From Acidovorax sp. A1169 (GTDB taxonomy: Bacteria > Pseudomonadota > Gammaproteobacteria > Burkholderiales > Burkholderiaceae_C), in assembly GCF_030704685.1 (NCBI RefSeq), contig NZ_JAUZDX010000019.1, forward strand, positions 1 through 64,000: a DNA stretch of 64,000 nucleotides, read 5' to 3'. The notes beneath the pieces were generated by a model that searched no databases, was not told where the DNA came from, and saw only the letters and a list, made by a program, of their open reading frames with translations. Within the stretch, counting starts at the first letter, position 1. Every line of letters starts with the position of its first letter. Below, in pieces: positions 34,542 through 44,811 of the stretch. Made by a program: the position numbers and the translations under genes.

Positions 34542-36347
34542 TCAGAACGTACGGACCTTGGGAGGCACGCTGTCCACCGTCAGGGGCTTGAGGTTCACAG
34601 GCTTGTAGGTCAGGCTGTTGTTCGCGCTGTGCCACAGGGTGTGCTTCATCCACTCCTTGTCGTTGCGGCCCAGCGGGAACTCGGCGTGGTCGGCAGGGTG
34701 CTCGTAGTCGTACACCGTGTGCGCGCCACGGCATTCGTGGCGGGCCGCGGCCGAGGTCATCGTGGCCTGGGCCACTTCGATCAGGTTGTCGACTTCCAGC
34801 GCTTCCATGCGGGCCGTGTTCCAGACCTTGGACTTGTCCTTCAGGGTCACGCCGCTCACGCGTTCGCGGATGGCGTTGATCTTGACCGTGCCTTCGTCCA
34901 TGCTGGCCTGCGTGCGGAACACGCCGGCGTGCTGCTGCATGCTGGCGCGGATGTCGTTGGCCACGTCCTGCGCGTAGATGCCTTCGGTGGAGTCCTGCAG
35001 CTGGTTCAGGCGCGCCAGGGTGCGCTCTGCGCCGTCAGCGGGAACGGCCAGGTTGTCGCCAAAGCCCTTCACGTAGCCGACGAGGTGCTTGCCGGCCGAC
35101 TTGCCGAAGACCAAGAGGTCGAGCAGCGAGTTGGTGCCCAGGCGGTTGGCACCGTGCACCGAGACGCACGAGCATTCGCCCACGGCGTAGAGGCCGTTGA
35201 CCACGTGATTCTGCTGGCCGTCGTGTACGACCACCTGGCCGTTGATGTTGGTGGGGATGCCACCCATCTGGTAGTGGATGGTGGGCACCACAGGGATCGG
35301 TTCCTTGGTGATGTCCACGTTGGCGAAGTTGTGGCCGATCTCTTCCACCGATGGCAGGCGCTTGCGGATGGTGTCCGCGCCCAGGTGGTCGAGCTTCATC
35401 AGGATGTAGTCCTTGTTCGGACCACAGCCACGGCCTTCCTTGATTTCCTGGTCCATCGAGCGCGACACGAAGTCACGCGGTGCCAGGTCTTTCAGGGTGG
35501 GCGCATAGCGCTCCATGAAGCGTTCGCCATTGCTGTTGAGCAGAATAGCGCCTTCGCCGCGGCAGCCCTCGGTCAGCAGCACGCCCGCGCCGGCCACGCC
35601 GGTGGGGTGGAACTGCCAGAACTCCATGTCCTGCAGCGGGATGCCGGCACGTGCCGCCATGCCCATGCCGTCGCCGGTGTTGATGAAGGCGTTGGTCGAT
35701 GCCGCGAAGATGCGGCCCGCGCCGCCAGTGGCCAGCAGCACGGCCTTGGCGTGCAGCTCGTACAGGTCGCCGGTTTCCAGCTCGAGCGCAGTCACGCCGA
35801 CCACGTCGCCCTGGGTGTTGCGGATCAGGTCCAGCGCCATCCACTCCACGAAGAAGTTGGTCTTGGACTTCACGTTCTGCTGGTACAGCGTGTGCAGCAT
35901 GGCGTGGCCAGTGCGGTCGGCTGCGGCGCAGGCGCGCTGCACGGGCTTTTCGCCGTAGTTGGCGGTGTGGCCGCCGAAGGGGCGCTGGTAGATCGTGCCG
36001 TCGGGGTTGCGGTCGAACGGCATGCCGAAGTGTTCGAGCTCGATCACCACGTTGGGTGCTTCGCGGCACATGAACTCGATGGCGTCCTGGTCGCCCAGCC
36101 AGTCAGAGCCCTTGATGGTGTCGTAGAAGTGGTAGTGCCAGTTGTCTTCGCTCATGTTGCCCAGCGAGGCGGACACGCCGCCCTGCGCTGCAACCGTGTG
36201 CGAGCGGGTGGGGAACACCTTGGACAGGCAGGCCACGTTCAGGCCGGCGCGGGACAGTTCCAGCGAGGCGCGCATGCCGGAGCCGCCGGCACCGACGATG
36301 ACGACGTCGAACTTGCGCTTGGTGATGTTAGCTTTGGAGTAGCTCAT
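34542..36347 (-). CDS. sdhA: Succinate dehydrogenase flavoprotein subunit
   Basis: 601 residues. The FAD nucleotide motif is [20 protein letters not shown]. The covalent-FAD His is in [17 protein letters not shown]. Active-site segments are [19 protein letters not shown] and the C-terminal region starting near [19 protein letters not shown]. It oxidises succinate to fumarate in complex II on the inner face of the membrane. It is preceded by sdhD (33 bases) and followed by sdhB. Confidence 0.97.
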   Translation of the reverse strand: MSYSKANITKRKFDVVIVGAGGSGMRASLELSRAGLNVACLSKVFPTRSHTVAAQGGVSASLGNMSEDNWHYHFYDTIKGSDWLGDQDAIEFMCREAPNVVIELEHFGMPFDRNPDGTIYQRPFGGHTANYGEKPVQRACAAADRTGHAMLHTLYQQNVKSKTNFFVEWMALDLIRNTQGDVVGVTALELETGDLYELHAKAVLLATGGAGRIFAASTNAFINTGDGMGMAARAGIPLQDMEFWQFHPTGVAGAGVLLTEGCRGEGAILLNSNGERFMERYAPTLKDLAPRDFVSRSMDQEIKEGRGCGPNKDYILMKLDHLGADTIRKRLPSVEEIGHNFANVDITKEPIPVVPTIHYQMGGIPTNINGQVVVHDGQQNHVVNGLYAVGECSCVSVHGANRLGTNSLLDLLVFGKSAGKHLVGYVKGFGDNLAVPADGAERTLARLNQLQDSTEGIYAQDVANDIRASMQQHAGVFRTQASMDEGTVKINAIRERVSGVTLKDKSKVWNTARMEALEVDNLIEVAQATMTSAAARHECRGAHTVYDYEHPADHAEFPLGRNDKEWMKHTLWHSANNSLTYKPVNLKPLTVDSVPPKVRTF

Positions 36348-36380
36348 TTGTTGTTTGCCTTCAGTCGCGGGGGATCGGTA

Positions 36381-36746
36381 TCAGAGACGCCACAGAACCT
36401 GGATGCCCCAGCCGGCGCAGCCGACGAGCCAGACGATGGTGAAAACCTGCAGTGCCAGGCGCAGAACCACGGGCTTGACGTAGTCCATCAGGACTTCGCG
36501 CACCCCGACCCAGACGTGCCAGGCCAACGCAATGATCACGGTGAAGGTGAGCACCTTCATCCACTGGGCCGAGAAGATGCCCGCCCACTTGTCGTAGCCC
36601 ATGGGGCCCTTGTTGAAGATCACCTGGGCCAGCAGGGCCACGGTGAACAGCGCCATCAGGATGGCGGTGACGCGCTGGCTCAGCCAGTCGCGCAGGCCGT
36701 AATGGGCGCCGACGACGACGCGCTTGGAACCGTAATTGACGGACAT
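36381..36746 (-). CDS. sdhD: Succinate dehydrogenase membrane anchor subunit
   Basis: 121 residues from the ATG at 36746 (MSVNYGSKRVVVGAHYGLRD). Three hydrophobic helices are seen: LSQRVTAILMALFTVALLAQ, VLTFTVIIALAWHVWVGVRE (heme/quinone-side His) and LALQVFTIVWLVGCAGWGI. An upstream in-frame start at 36797 is less likely, since the ATG at 36746 has AGAGG 9 bases upstream and matches the family N-terminus. Confidence 0.93.
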   Translation of the reverse strand: MSVNYGSKRVVVGAHYGLRDWLSQRVTAILMALFTVALLAQVIFNKGPMGYDKWAGIFSAQWMKVLTFTVIIALAWHVWVGVREVLMDYVKPVVLRLALQVFTIVWLVGCAGWGIQVLWRL

Positions 36747-36827
36747 GGGTACTTTCCTCTTGTGCGGCGGTGTTTGCTGCGGAATGGCAGCGGTCACCGC
36801 TTTTTTTATGATTTGGTTATCGATCGA

Positions 36828-37262
36828 TCAGTACAGGCCGAACAGCTTGGCGCCCAGCACCACGGCCAGCGTGATGCTGACCACGAAGACCACGATGGAC
36901 GAGGTCTTGCCGAACTGCTTGTTCACGGCGCTGTGGCTCACGTCCATCCACAGGTGGCGCAGGCCGGCGGTGAAGTGGTGCAGGTACGACCAGATCAGCG
37001 CCAGGGCCACCAGCTTGATGAACCAGCCAGGCACGAAGCCGATGCCGATGTTGAATGCCGCGGTGAACTTGGCGAACGAGATTTCGGACGACACCGAGGT
37101 GTCGAACATCCAGATGATGAAAGGCAGCAAGAGGAACATGATCAGCCCGCTGCCGCGGTGCAGGATCGAAACCCACGCTGCAGGGGTCATGCGGTAGGTG
37201 GTGAGGTCCTTGAAGGCATTGATGTTGCGGAATTCAGGCCGTTTTTTGGCGAGTTCAGTCAT
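36828..37262 (-). CDS. sdhC: Succinate dehydrogenase cytochrome b556 subunit
   Basis: 144 residues, first gene of the operon. Family motifs are KRPEFRNINAF, YRMTPAAWVSILHRGSGLIM (quinone-site Ser and Arg with the preceding His) and HHFTAGLRHLWMDVSH (heme His). Three transmembrane helices anchor complex II. The 133-base gap to the gntR gene contains AT-rich sequence likely to hold the promoter; I could not assign clear -35/-10 boxes. Confidence 0.95.
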   Translation of the reverse strand: MTELAKKRPEFRNINAFKDLTTYRMTPAAWVSILHRGSGLIMFLLLPFIIWMFDTSVSSEISFAKFTAAFNIGIGFVPGWFIKLVALALIWSYLHHFTAGLRHLWMDVSHSAVNKQFGKTSSIVVFVVSITLAVVLGAKLFGLY

Positions 37263-37395
37263 GTTTTGTGCTTTCGTGGATGTAACTGCTTTGTAATTTG
37301 AAGATGCAAAGAACGCAAAATTCTATTGCAACGCAACAAGGTGCGTTTGCTTCGTGCCTAATGATCGACGGATCCGCTCAGTTGCCAGGGTGGTG

Positions 37396-38184
37396 TCAGC
37401 TCAATTCATTACGGTAATGGTGGGTATCCGTGAGATAGAGGCCGCGCCGTAACTCCATGGGAACGTCGTTGTACGTGTACGCAATGCGCTCCACGCTGAG
37501 CAACGGCGTGCCCGGTGCCACCATCAGCACCGCAGCCTGTTCGGCATCAGGCAGCACAGCGCGTATTTTCTCCTCGGCGCGCACCATGCGTACGCCGAAG
37601 TCGATTTCGAACATGGCGTAAGTAGGGCCTTCGTAGCTGGCCAGTTGTTCGGCCGTCAGCCCTTTGAAAGCCTGGCCCGGCAGCCAGATGTCTTCAAGGA
37701 TGGTGGGCACGCCCGCAAACGACAGCACGCGCCGCGCCTGGATCACCGGGTCGGCGCTGCGCAGCGCCAGCGCGCGTGCCACGTCGGCACTGGCGCGCAC
37801 GCGCTTGCAGTCGATCACCTGGCGCTGGGCGCGGCCCTCCACCCGGGCGTCGCCGGTGTCGGGCATGAGCTTCAAAAAGCGGTACTGCACATGCTGCTCG
37901 GCATGCGTGGCCACGAAGGTGCCCTTGCCCTGGCGGCGCATCACCAGGTTTTCGGCGGCCAGCTCGTCGATGGCCTTGCGCACCGTGCCCTGGCTCACGC
38001 GAAAGCGCGCGGCCAGGTCCATTTCGCTGGGGATGGCTTCGCCGGGCTTCCACTCGCCCTGCTGCAGACTCTGCAGGATGAGCCCCTTGATCTGCTGGTA
38101 CAGCGGGCTGAACGCCGGCGTGGCAGCGCCCGCGCCAGTCGTTGGCTGCGCAGGGGTGTCGGCATTGAGCGGTAGCGAGGACAT
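37396..38184 (-). CDS. GntR-family regulator (HutC/UTRA type)
   Basis: 262 residues from the ATG at 38184. The winged HTH is PLYQQIKGLILQSLQQGEWK, then AIPSEMDLAARFRVSQGTVR and MRRQGKGTFV. The C-terminal part is a UTRA ligand domain (VIQARRVLSFAGVPTILEDI; SVERIAYTYNDVPMELRRGL). It lies between sdhC (downstream) and mdh (divergent), with a perfect palindrome in the intergenic region, so control of TCA-cycle genes by an organic-acid ligand is the natural inference. The Ala/Pro-rich first 30 residues are not conserved. Confidence 0.9.
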   Translation of the reverse strand: MSSLPLNADTPAQPTTGAGAATPAFSPLYQQIKGLILQSLQQGEWKPGEAIPSEMDLAARFRVSQGTVRKAIDELAAENLVMRRQGKGTFVATHAEQHVQYRFLKLMPDTGDARVEGRAQRQVIDCKRVRASADVARALALRSADPVIQARRVLSFAGVPTILEDIWLPGQAFKGLTAEQLASYEGPTYAMFEIDFGVRMVRAEEKIRAVLPDAEQAAVLMVAPGTPLLSVERIAYTYNDVPMELRRGLYLTDTHHYRNELS

Positions 38185-38271
38185 GGCAGTCGAAGAATGG
38201 GGCCGTGCGTGGAGCTTTGGCCGGGCGGGCACGTACCTCACCCAGCCTGGCGTTTCAGGGCTCCGATCATA

Positions 38272-38291
38272 TCTTATATAAGACATAAGAC
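38272..38291. promoter_or_regulatory. Palindrome and tandem repeat between gntR and mdh (candidate GntR operator)
   Basis: TCTTATATAAGA (38272-38283) is a perfect 12-bp palindrome. ATAAGAC is repeated in tandem at 38278-38284 and 38285-38291. TATA-rich palindromes of this size are typical HutC/GntR sites. It lies 88 bases before the gntR start and 130 before mdh. Confidence 0.65.
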
Positions 38292-38420
38292 AAATTGACC
38301 GGGGTATTGAATCGGCAGTACACTCCAAGGCTGTTTTGCGGGGCACGGGCTGCTGGTAACAGGCGCTGGTGCTTGCGTTGCACACACCCCTGTTTTCCTC
38401 ACTTCCCTGGAGTTTTCACC

Positions 38421-39407
38421 ATGAGCAAGAAGCCCGTTCGCGTAGCCGTCACCGGTGCCGCTGGTCAAATCGGTTACGCACTGCTGTTCCGTATCGCCTC
38501 CGGCGAAATGCTGGGCAAGGACCAGCCGGTCATTCTGCAACTGCTCGAAGTCCCTGTCGAAGGCCCCCAGAAGGCGCTCAAGGGCGTGATGATGGAGCTG
38601 GACGATTGCGCATTCCCCCTGCTGGTCGGCATGGAAGCCCACAGCGACCCGATGACCGCCTTCAAGGACGCCGACTACGCGCTGCTGGTCGGTTCGCGCC
38701 CACGTGGCCCGGGCATGGAACGCGCCGAGCTGCTGGCCGTCAACGGCGCCATCTTCACGGCACAGGGCAAGGCCCTGAACGCTGTGGCCTCGCGCAACGT
38801 GAAGGTGCTGGTCGTCGGCAACCCTGCCAACACCAACGCCTACATCGCCATGAAGTCGGCACCTGACCTGCCACGCAAGAACTTCACCGCCATGCTGCGC
38901 CTGGACCACAACCGCGCTGCCAGCCAGATCGCTGCCAAGACCGGCAAGGCCGTGGCCGACATCGAAAAGCTGACCGTCTGGGGCAACCACTCGCCCACGA
39001 TGTACGCCGACTACCGTTTCGCCACCATCAACGGCGAAAGCGTCGCCAAGATGATCAACGACCAGGAATGGAACGCCAACACCTTCCTGCCCACCGTGGG
39101 CAAGCGCGGTGCGGCCATCATCGAAGCCCGTGGCCTGTCGTCGGCCGCCTCGGCTGCCAACGCCGCCATCGACCACATGCGCGACTGGGCCCTGGGCACC
39201 AACGGCAAGTGGGTCACCATGGGCATCCCATCGGACGGCCAGTACGGCATCCCCAAGGACACCATGTTCGGCTTCCCCGTCACCTGCGAAAACGGCGAGT
39301 ACAAGCTGGTTGAAGGCCTGGAGATCGACGCCTTCTCGCAAGAGCGCATCGACAAGACCCTGGCCGAGCTGCAAGGCGAGCAAGACGGCGTCAAGCACCT
39401 GCTGTAA
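38421..39407 (+). CDS. mdh: Malate dehydrogenase (NAD)
   Basis: 328 residues of the group common in betaproteobacteria (cytosolic-type MDH). The coenzyme motif is [20 protein letters not shown]. Substrate-binding arginines are in [15 protein letters not shown] (mobile loop). The catalytic pair is seen in [13 protein letters not shown] and [14 protein letters not shown]. The ATG at 38421 follows CTGGAG; a longer frame from 38295 lacks conservation. It is divergent from gntR and is followed 24 bases later by tam, so cotranscription is likely. Confidence 0.96.
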   Translation: MSKKPVRVAVTGAAGQIGYALLFRIASGEMLGKDQPVILQLLEVPVEGPQKALKGVMMELDDCAFPLLVGMEAHSDPMTAFKDADYALLVGSRPRGPGMERAELLAVNGAIFTAQGKALNAVASRNVKVLVVGNPANTNAYIAMKSAPDLPRKNFTAMLRLDHNRAASQIAAKTGKAVADIEKLTVWGNHSPTMYADYRFATINGESVAKMINDQEWNANTFLPTVGKRGAAIIEARGLSSAASAANAAIDHMRDWALGTNGKWVTMGIPSDGQYGIPKDTMFGFPVTCENGEYKLVEGLEIDAFSQERIDKTLAELQGEQDGVKHLL

Positions 39408-39431
39408 GCACCCATAGGCAGGCTGTCGTAC

Positions 39432-40220
39432 ATGCTCGACTGGAACCCCGCGCTCTACCGCCGCTTCGAGGACGAGCGCACGCGCCCGGCCCAGGAGCTG
39501 CTTGCGCGGGTGCCCCTGGCCGACCTCTCCAGTGCCGCCCATGTGGTGGACCTGGGCTGCGGGCCAGGCAACTCCACCGAGCTGCTGGTGCAGCGCTTTC
39601 CAAAGGCGCAGGTCACCGGCATCGACACCTCCCAGGCCATGCTGGCCAGTGCGCGCGAGCGCCTGCCCGGCACGGCCTTTGAACAAGGCGACATCGCCAC
39701 CTGGGTGCCCGCCGTGGCACCCGACCTGATTTACGCCAACGCTGCCCTGCAATGGGTGGCGGGGCACGAAACCCTGGTTCCCCGGTTGTTCAGCCTGCTC
39801 GCCCCTGGCGGCGTGCTGGCCATCCAGATGCCCGACAACCGGCAGGAGCCGTCGCACCGGCTGATGCGTGACATCGCCGGGCAATCGCCCTGGCGCGAGC
39901 CCATCGGCGACGCCGATGCCGTGCGCACCGAGCTGGCCACCATCGGCGGCTACTACGACATGCTGGCCAAAGAGGCTGCCCTGGTGGACGTGTGGCACAC
40001 CGTCTACCAGCACGTCATGCCCACGGCCGGCGCCATCGTCGACTGGCTGCGCAGCACCGGGCTGCGCCCCTTCCTCGATCCTTTGAGCGACGACCTGCGC
40101 GCCAGCTTTCTGGCCGAGTACGAGCGCCGCATCAGCGACGCCTACCCCCTGCGCAGCGATGGCAACCGCCTGCTGGCCTTTCCGCGCATGTTCATCGTTG
40201 CGCAGCGCCCCGCACCATGA
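39432..40220 (+). CDS. tam: Trans-aconitate 2-methyltransferase
   Basis: 262 residues. A SAM-dependent methyltransferase with motif [17 protein letters not shown], followed by [20 protein letters not shown] and [20 protein letters not shown]. The last is the family hallmark. It methylates trans-aconitate, an inhibitor formed spontaneously from aconitase's intermediate cis-aconitate. That makes functional sense next to acnB. Its TGA overlaps the ATG of the next gene. Confidence 0.92.
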   Translation: MLDWNPALYRRFEDERTRPAQELLARVPLADLSSAAHVVDLGCGPGNSTELLVQRFPKAQVTGIDTSQAMLASARERLPGTAFEQGDIATWVPAVAPDLIYANAALQWVAGHETLVPRLFSLLAPGGVLAIQMPDNRQEPSHRLMRDIAGQSPWREPIGDADAVRTELATIGGYYDMLAKEAALVDVWHTVYQHVMPTAGAIVDWLRSTGLRPFLDPLSDDLRASFLAEYERRISDAYPLRSDGNRLLAFPRMFIVAQRPAP

Positions 40221-41239
40221 GCACTGTTGCTTCTCCCGCCCACCCCGCCAGCGTGCTGCTGGGCGCCCAGGCCGGCGCCAGCCGCCTGCCCGTGTGCGAC
40301 CACTACAGCGGTGTGGAGGCGCGTATGCGCAAAAGCCTGCAGCTGCAGGCCGAGATGAGCACCGAGTTTGGCCACTGCGTGTTCGACGTCACGCTCGACT
40401 GTGAAGACGGCGCCCCCGTGGGCCAGGAGCGTGAGCACGCCGCCCTGGTCGCATCGCTGGCGCTTAACGCCGCCGACGGCGCGCGCGTGGCCGCCCGCGT
40501 GCACACCGTGGACCACGCCGCCTTTGCCAACGACATCGCCACCATCGCCGGTGAGGCCGGCCACCGCCTGTCGCACATCATGGTGCCCAAGGTCGAGTCG
40601 GTGGACGACGTGCTGCACGCCGAAAAGGCGCTGCTCGCCGCATCGGCCGGCCACCTGCCGCTGCACGTGCTGATCGAATCGCCCGCCGCTGTGCACCGCG
40701 TCTTCGAGATCGCTGCGCACCCGCGCGTGCAGAGCATCAGCTTCGGGCTCATGGACTTTGTCTCCGCGCATGGCGGGGCCATCCCTTCGTCGGCCATGGG
40801 CTCGCGCGGCCAGTTCGAACACCCGCTGGTGGTGCGCGCCAAGCTCGAGATCGCCGCCGCCTGCCATGCCCACGGCAAGGTGCCTTCGCACTGCGTGGTC
40901 ACGGAATTCAATGACACCGCTGCCATGCAGGCCGCCGCTACCCGCGCTTCGCAGGAGCTGGGCTATACCCGCATGTGGAGCATCCACCCCGGCCAGATCC
41001 GCCCCATCCTGCAGGCGTTTGCGCCCCGGCAGGACGAGATCGACTTGTCCGCCCGCATCATTGCCGCTGCCGCGCAGGCCGACTGGGCGCCCATCAGCCA
41101 CGATGGCACCCTGCACGACCGCGCCAGCTACCGCTACTACTGGCAGGTGCTTGAACGCGCCCACCAGACCGGGCGCGCACTGCCGCCCGGAGTGGCCCAC
41201 TGGTTTGCTGCTTCCCCCGCTCCCCACCACGACGCCTGA
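40217..41239 (+). CDS. HpcH/HpaI aldolase / citrate-lyase beta-like (CoA ester lyase) family protein
   Basis: 340 residues, TIM-barrel of the CitE/malyl-CoA lyase superfamily. Metal-site residues are seen in HCVFDVTLDCEDGAPVG, MVPKVESVDDV, HVLIESPAAVHRVFEIA and SFGLMDFVSAHGG, and the C-terminal MWSIHPGQIRPIL is the family pattern. Possible reactions are malyl-CoA, citramalyl-CoA or citryl-CoA cleavage; the substrate is not readable. It is coupled to tam through an ATGA overlap and precedes acnB, within a TCA-related run. Confidence 0.85.
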   Translation: MSTVASPAHPASVLLGAQAGASRLPVCDHYSGVEARMRKSLQLQAEMSTEFGHCVFDVTLDCEDGAPVGQEREHAALVASLALNAADGARVAARVHTVDHAAFANDIATIAGEAGHRLSHIMVPKVESVDDVLHAEKALLAASAGHLPLHVLIESPAAVHRVFEIAAHPRVQSISFGLMDFVSAHGGAIPSSAMGSRGQFEHPLVVRAKLEIAAACHAHGKVPSHCVVTEFNDTAAMQAAATRASQELGYTRMWSIHPGQIRPILQAFAPRQDEIDLSARIIAAAAQADWAPISHDGTLHDRASYRYYWQVLERAHQTGRALPPGVAHWFAASPAPHHDA

Positions 41240-41261
41240 ACCTTTTTTCCAGGACTTCCCC

Positions 41262-41930
41262 ATGAAATCACTGATCCTCACCTCCGCCCTGATGCTGGTG
41301 GCCCCTGGCCTTGCCCTGGCGCAGGCCGCAGCCGAGCCCGCCAAGAAGAGCGCGCCCGCCGCCAAGAAGGAAGCCACACCCAAGAAAGAGGCCGCGGCCA
41401 AGCCGGCCGCAAAGCCCGCAGCCAAGTCGGCCGAAGCCAAGGACAAAGCCCCCGCCAAGAAGACCGCCAAGGCCGAGCCCACCAGCAGCCGCCAGCAGCT
41501 GAACACTGCGGCCAACCAGGTCGCCTCCGGCCTCATCGCCGCCGATGCCGCGCTGAGCCCTGAGGAGCAGGCCATTGCCCAGAAGGTGCACACCGGCCGC
41601 ATCGCCTGCGAGCTGGGCGCTTTCGTCAACGTGACGGCCGACGCCGCCACGCCCGGCCGCTTCACCATCGAGGGCAAGGGCTTCAAGTACCACATGACCC
41701 CCGTGGTCACCAGCACCGGCGCCGTGCGCCTGGAAGACGCCAAGGGCGGCGCCGTGTGGCTGCAGATCGCCAACAAGTCCATGCTGATGAACCAGAAGCT
41801 CGGCCAGCGCCTGGCCGACGAGTGCATGAGCGCCGAGCAGACCCTGGTGGCCGAGGCCGCCAAGAAGGCCCCGCCCCAGAGCGTGTTCGACCCTGCGCCT
41901 GCTGCAACTGCCACTGCCACCACCAAATAA
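41262..41930 (+). CDS. Exported Lys/Ala-rich hypothetical protein between the CitE-like gene and acnB
   Basis: 222 residues. The signal peptide MKSLILTSALMLVAPGLALA is cleaved after ALA. Residues 22-70 are a low-complexity AKK/AAKP/KKEA tract resembling histone-H1-like linkers. A globular domain of about 130 residues follows (LNTAANQVASGLIAADAALS; HTGRIACELGAFVNV; LQIANKSMLMNQKLGQRLAD), ending with an Ala/Thr-rich tail. I do not recognise the domain. A periplasmic location follows from the signal. Bases 41931-42020 separate it from acnB. Its function is unknown. Confidence 0.75.
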   Translation: MKSLILTSALMLVAPGLALAQAAAEPAKKSAPAAKKEATPKKEAAAKPAAKPAAKSAEAKDKAPAKKTAKAEPTSSRQQLNTAANQVASGLIAADAALSPEEQAIAQKVHTGRIACELGAFVNVTADAATPGRFTIEGKGFKYHMTPVVTSTGAVRLEDAKGGAVWLQIANKSMLMNQKLGQRLADECMSAEQTLVAEAAKKAPPQSVFDPAPAATATATTK

Positions 41931-42020
41931 CCAGAACCCGACGAGACACGGCACCACCGCGCCGCATGGCCCTTGCAGCCCCGGCGCCACCACCCCACTT
42001 TAGAACGCAACCGGAGAAAA

Positions 42021-44609
42021 ATGATGTTGAAAGCCTACCGTGACCATGTGGCCGAGCGCGCCGCGCTGGGCATCCCACCGCTGCCCCTGACGGCCAAGCA
42101 GACCGGCGAGCTGATCGAACTGCTCAAGAACCCACCCCAAGGCGAAGAAGCCATGCTGGTGGACCTGATCACGCACCGCGTGCCTGCCGGTGTGGACGAC
42201 GCCGCCAAGGTCAAGGCCAGCTACCTGGCCGCCGTGGCCCACGGTACCGAGGTGTGCACGCTGATCGGCCGCGAGCGCGCCACGCAGCTCTTGGGCACCA
42301 TGCTGGGCGGCTACAACCTCACTCCCCTGATCGACCTGCTGGACGACGCGGCCGTGGCCTCTGTCGCCGCTGAAGCGTTGAAGAAGACGCTGTTGATGTT
42401 CGACCAGTTCCATGACGTCAAGGAAAAGGCCGACAAGGGCAACACCTTCGCCAAGTCCGTGCTGCAAAGCTGGGCCGACGCCGAGTGGTTCACCAGCCGC
42501 CCTGAAGTGCCGCAGAGCATCAAGCTCACCGTGCTCAAGGTCACCGGCGAAACCAACACCGACGACCTGTCGCCCGCGCCCGACGCCTGGAGCCGCCCCG
42601 ACATCCCGCTGCATGCCCTGGCCATGCTCAAGAACAAGCGCGACGGCATCACGCCCGAAGAAGACGGCAAGCGCGGCCCCATCAAGTTCCTGGAAGACCT
42701 GCGCGCCAAGGGCAACCTGGTGGCCTACGTGGGCGACGTGGTCGGCACGGGTTCGAGCCGCAAGTCGGCCACCAACAGCGTGCTGTGGTTCACGGGTGAA
42801 GACATCCCGTTCGTGCCCAACAAGCGCTTCGGCGGCGTGTGCCTGGGCAGCAAGATCGCTCCCATCTTCTACAACACCATGGAAGACGCGGGCGCACTGC
42901 CCATCGAGCTCGATGTGAGCCAGATGAACATGGGCGACGAGATCGAGCTGCTGCCCTACGCCGGCAAGGCGCTCAAGGACGGCCAGGTCGTCGCCGAGTT
43001 CACCGTCAAGAGCGACGTGCTGTTCGACGAAGTGCGCGCCGGTGGCCGCATTCCGCTGATCATCGGCCGCGGCCTCACCGCCAAGGCCCGCGAGGCCCTG
43101 GGCCTGGCGCCTTCCACCCTGTTCCGCCTGCCGCAAGTGCCTGCCGCTACCGGCAAGGGCTTCACGCTGGCGCAAAAGATGGTCGGCCGCGCCTGCGGCC
43201 TGCCCGAAGGCCTGGGCGTGGTGCCCGGCACGTACTGCGAACCGCGCATGACCTCGGTCGGCTCGCAGGACACCACCGGCCCCATGACCCGCGACGAATT
43301 GAAAGACCTGGCCTGCCTGGGCTTCAGCTCCGACCTGGTGATGCAGTCCTTCTGCCACACGGCTGCCTACCCCAAGCCCGTGGATGTGAAGATGCACCAC
43401 GAGCTGCCCGACTTCATCAGCACGCGCGGCGGCATCTCGCTCAAGCCCGGCGACGGCATCATCCACAGCTGGCTCAACCGCATGCTGCTGCCCGACACCG
43501 TGGGCACCGGCGGCGACTCGCACACGCGCTTCCCCATCGGCATCAGCTTCCCTGCCGGCTCCGGCCTGGTGGCGTTCGCTGCCGCCACGGGCGTGATGCC
43601 CCTGGACATGCCTGAATCGGTGCTGGTGCGCTTCAAGGGCAAGATGCAGCCCGGCGTCACGCTGCGCGACCTGGTGCACGCGATTCCGCTGTACGCCATC
43701 AAGGAAGGCCACCTCACCGTGGCCAAGCAGGGCAAGAAGAACATCTTCTCGGGCCGCATCCTGGAAATCGAAGGCCTGCCGGACATGAAGGTCGAGCAGG
43801 CGTTCGAGCTGTCCGACGCATCAGCCGAGCGCTCTGCCGCCGGCTGCACCGTGCGCCTGAACAAGGAGCCCGTGATCGAGTACATCAACTCGAACATCGT
43901 GCTGCTCAAGAACATGATCGCCCAGGGCTACGCCGACGCACGCACCATCGGCCGCCGCATCAAGGCCATGGAAGCCTGGCTGGCCAACCCCCAGCTGCTG
44001 GCCCCCGATGAGAACGCCGACTACGCCGCCATCATCGAGATCGACCTGGCCGAGATCACCGAACCCATCGTCTGCTGCCCCAACGACCCCGATGACGCCA
44101 AGACGCTGTCGGACGTGGCTGGCGCCGCGATCGACGAAGTGTTCATCGGTTCGTGCATGACCAACATCGGCCACTTCCGCGCAGCCTCCAAGCTGCTCGA
44201 AGGCAAGCGCGACATCCCCGTCAAGCTGTGGATGGCACCGCCCACCAAGATGGACGCGCACCAGCTCACCGAAGAAGGCCACTACGGCGTGTTCGGCGCG
44301 GCAGGCGCGCGCATGGAAATGCCCGGCTGCTCGCTGTGCATGGGCAATCAGGCCCAGGTGAAGGAGGGCGCTACCGTGATGTCCACCAGCACCCGCAACT
44401 TCCCCAACCGCCTGGGCAAGAACACCAACGTCTACCTGGGCTCGGCCGAACTCTCGGCCATCTGCTCCAAGCTGGGCCGCATTCCTTCCAAGGAAGAGTA
44501 CCTGGCCGACATGGGTGTGCTCAACCAGAACGGCGACAAGATCTACAAGTACCTGAACTTCGACCAGATCGCCGAGTTCAAGGACGTGGCAGACGGCGTT
44601 ACGGCTTGA
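42021..44609 (+). CDS. acnB: Aconitate hydratase B (2-methylisocitrate-type aconitase)
   Basis: 862 residues. It interconverts citrate and isocitrate and, in many bacteria, handles 2-methylaconitate. Domain order is AcnB-specific, with the HEAT-like domain first ([20 protein letters not shown]). The 4Fe-4S cysteines are in [12 protein letters not shown] and [27 protein letters not shown] and [14 protein letters not shown] are active-site loops. GGAG precedes two consecutive ATGs; 42024 is the alternative start. A double hairpin with T-run ends the transcript. Confidence 0.96.
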   Translation: MMLKAYRDHVAERAALGIPPLPLTAKQTGELIELLKNPPQGEEAMLVDLITHRVPAGVDDAAKVKASYLAAVAHGTEVCTLIGRERATQLLGTMLGGYNLTPLIDLLDDAAVASVAAEALKKTLLMFDQFHDVKEKADKGNTFAKSVLQSWADAEWFTSRPEVPQSIKLTVLKVTGETNTDDLSPAPDAWSRPDIPLHALAMLKNKRDGITPEEDGKRGPIKFLEDLRAKGNLVAYVGDVVGTGSSRKSATNSVLWFTGEDIPFVPNKRFGGVCLGSKIAPIFYNTMEDAGALPIELDVSQMNMGDEIELLPYAGKALKDGQVVAEFTVKSDVLFDEVRAGGRIPLIIGRGLTAKAREALGLAPSTLFRLPQVPAATGKGFTLAQKMVGRACGLPEGLGVVPGTYCEPRMTSVGSQDTTGPMTRDELKDLACLGFSSDLVMQSFCHTAAYPKPVDVKMHHELPDFISTRGGISLKPGDGIIHSWLNRMLLPDTVGTGGDSHTRFPIGISFPAGSGLVAFAAATGVMPLDMPESVLVRFKGKMQPGVTLRDLVHAIPLYAIKEGHLTVAKQGKKNIFSGRILEIEGLPDMKVEQAFELSDASAERSAAGCTVRLNKEPVIEYINSNIVLLKNMIAQGYADARTIGRRIKAMEAWLANPQLLAPDENADYAAIIEIDLAEITEPIVCCPNDPDDAKTLSDVAGAAIDEVFIGSCMTNIGHFRAASKLLEGKRDIPVKLWMAPPTKMDAHQLTEEGHYGVFGAAGARMEMPGCSLCMGNQAQVKEGATVMSTSTRNFPNRLGKNTNVYLGSAELSAICSKLGRIPSKEEYLADMGVLNQNGDKIYKYLNFDQIAEFKDVADGVTA

Positions 44610-44619
44610 TAGGCCCCCC

Positions 44620-44674
44620 GGGGATCGTTGACCGATCCCCTCACGAAAAAGCGGCTCCCCGGAGCCGCTTTTTT
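44620..44674 (+). terminator. Double-hairpin terminator after acnB
   Basis: The first stem is GGGGATCG/CGATCCCC (44620-44640, loop ttgac). The second is GCGGCTCC/GGAGCCGC (44651-44668), followed by six Ts and preceded by five As. The second is a canonical Rho-independent terminator. Confidence 0.88.
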
Positions 44675-44738
44675 CATGGCTGTGCGTGTTGTGAGCGTGT
44701 TGTGTGTGTCACGCATTCGCAACGGTGGAGCCATGTGT

Positions 44739-44756
44739 TTGTCATGCAAATGTCAT
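44739..44756 (+). promoter_or_regulatory. Candidate Pho box
   Basis: TTGTCAT-GCAA-ATGTCAT gives two 7-base repeats separated by 4 bases, as in the PhoB consensus CTGTCAT-N4-CTGTCAT (6 of 7 matches in each repeat). It lies 55 bases before the start of the DUF3592/ankyrin gene. Confidence 0.6.
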
Positions 44757-44811
44757 GATGAGCTTGCATGCTTCGCCCATAACAACAACAAAAAGAAATG
44801 GAGGGACATCC

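Noticed and set aside
34503-37301. Very long plus-strand open frame (over 900 codons) across the sdh genes
   Set aside because: It is antisense to sdhB, sdhA, sdhD and sdhC, which have full domain motifs. Composition is His/Val/Gly-rich, as expected of a complement of GC-rich coding sequence.
38274-40013. Minus-strand open frame opposite mdh and tam
   Set aside because: It covers two clear genes on the other strand, has no domain motif and has low-complexity composition.
42000-43712. Minus-strand open frame inside acnB
   Set aside because: It is fully antisense to a conserved aconitase gene, with no motif or ribosome site.
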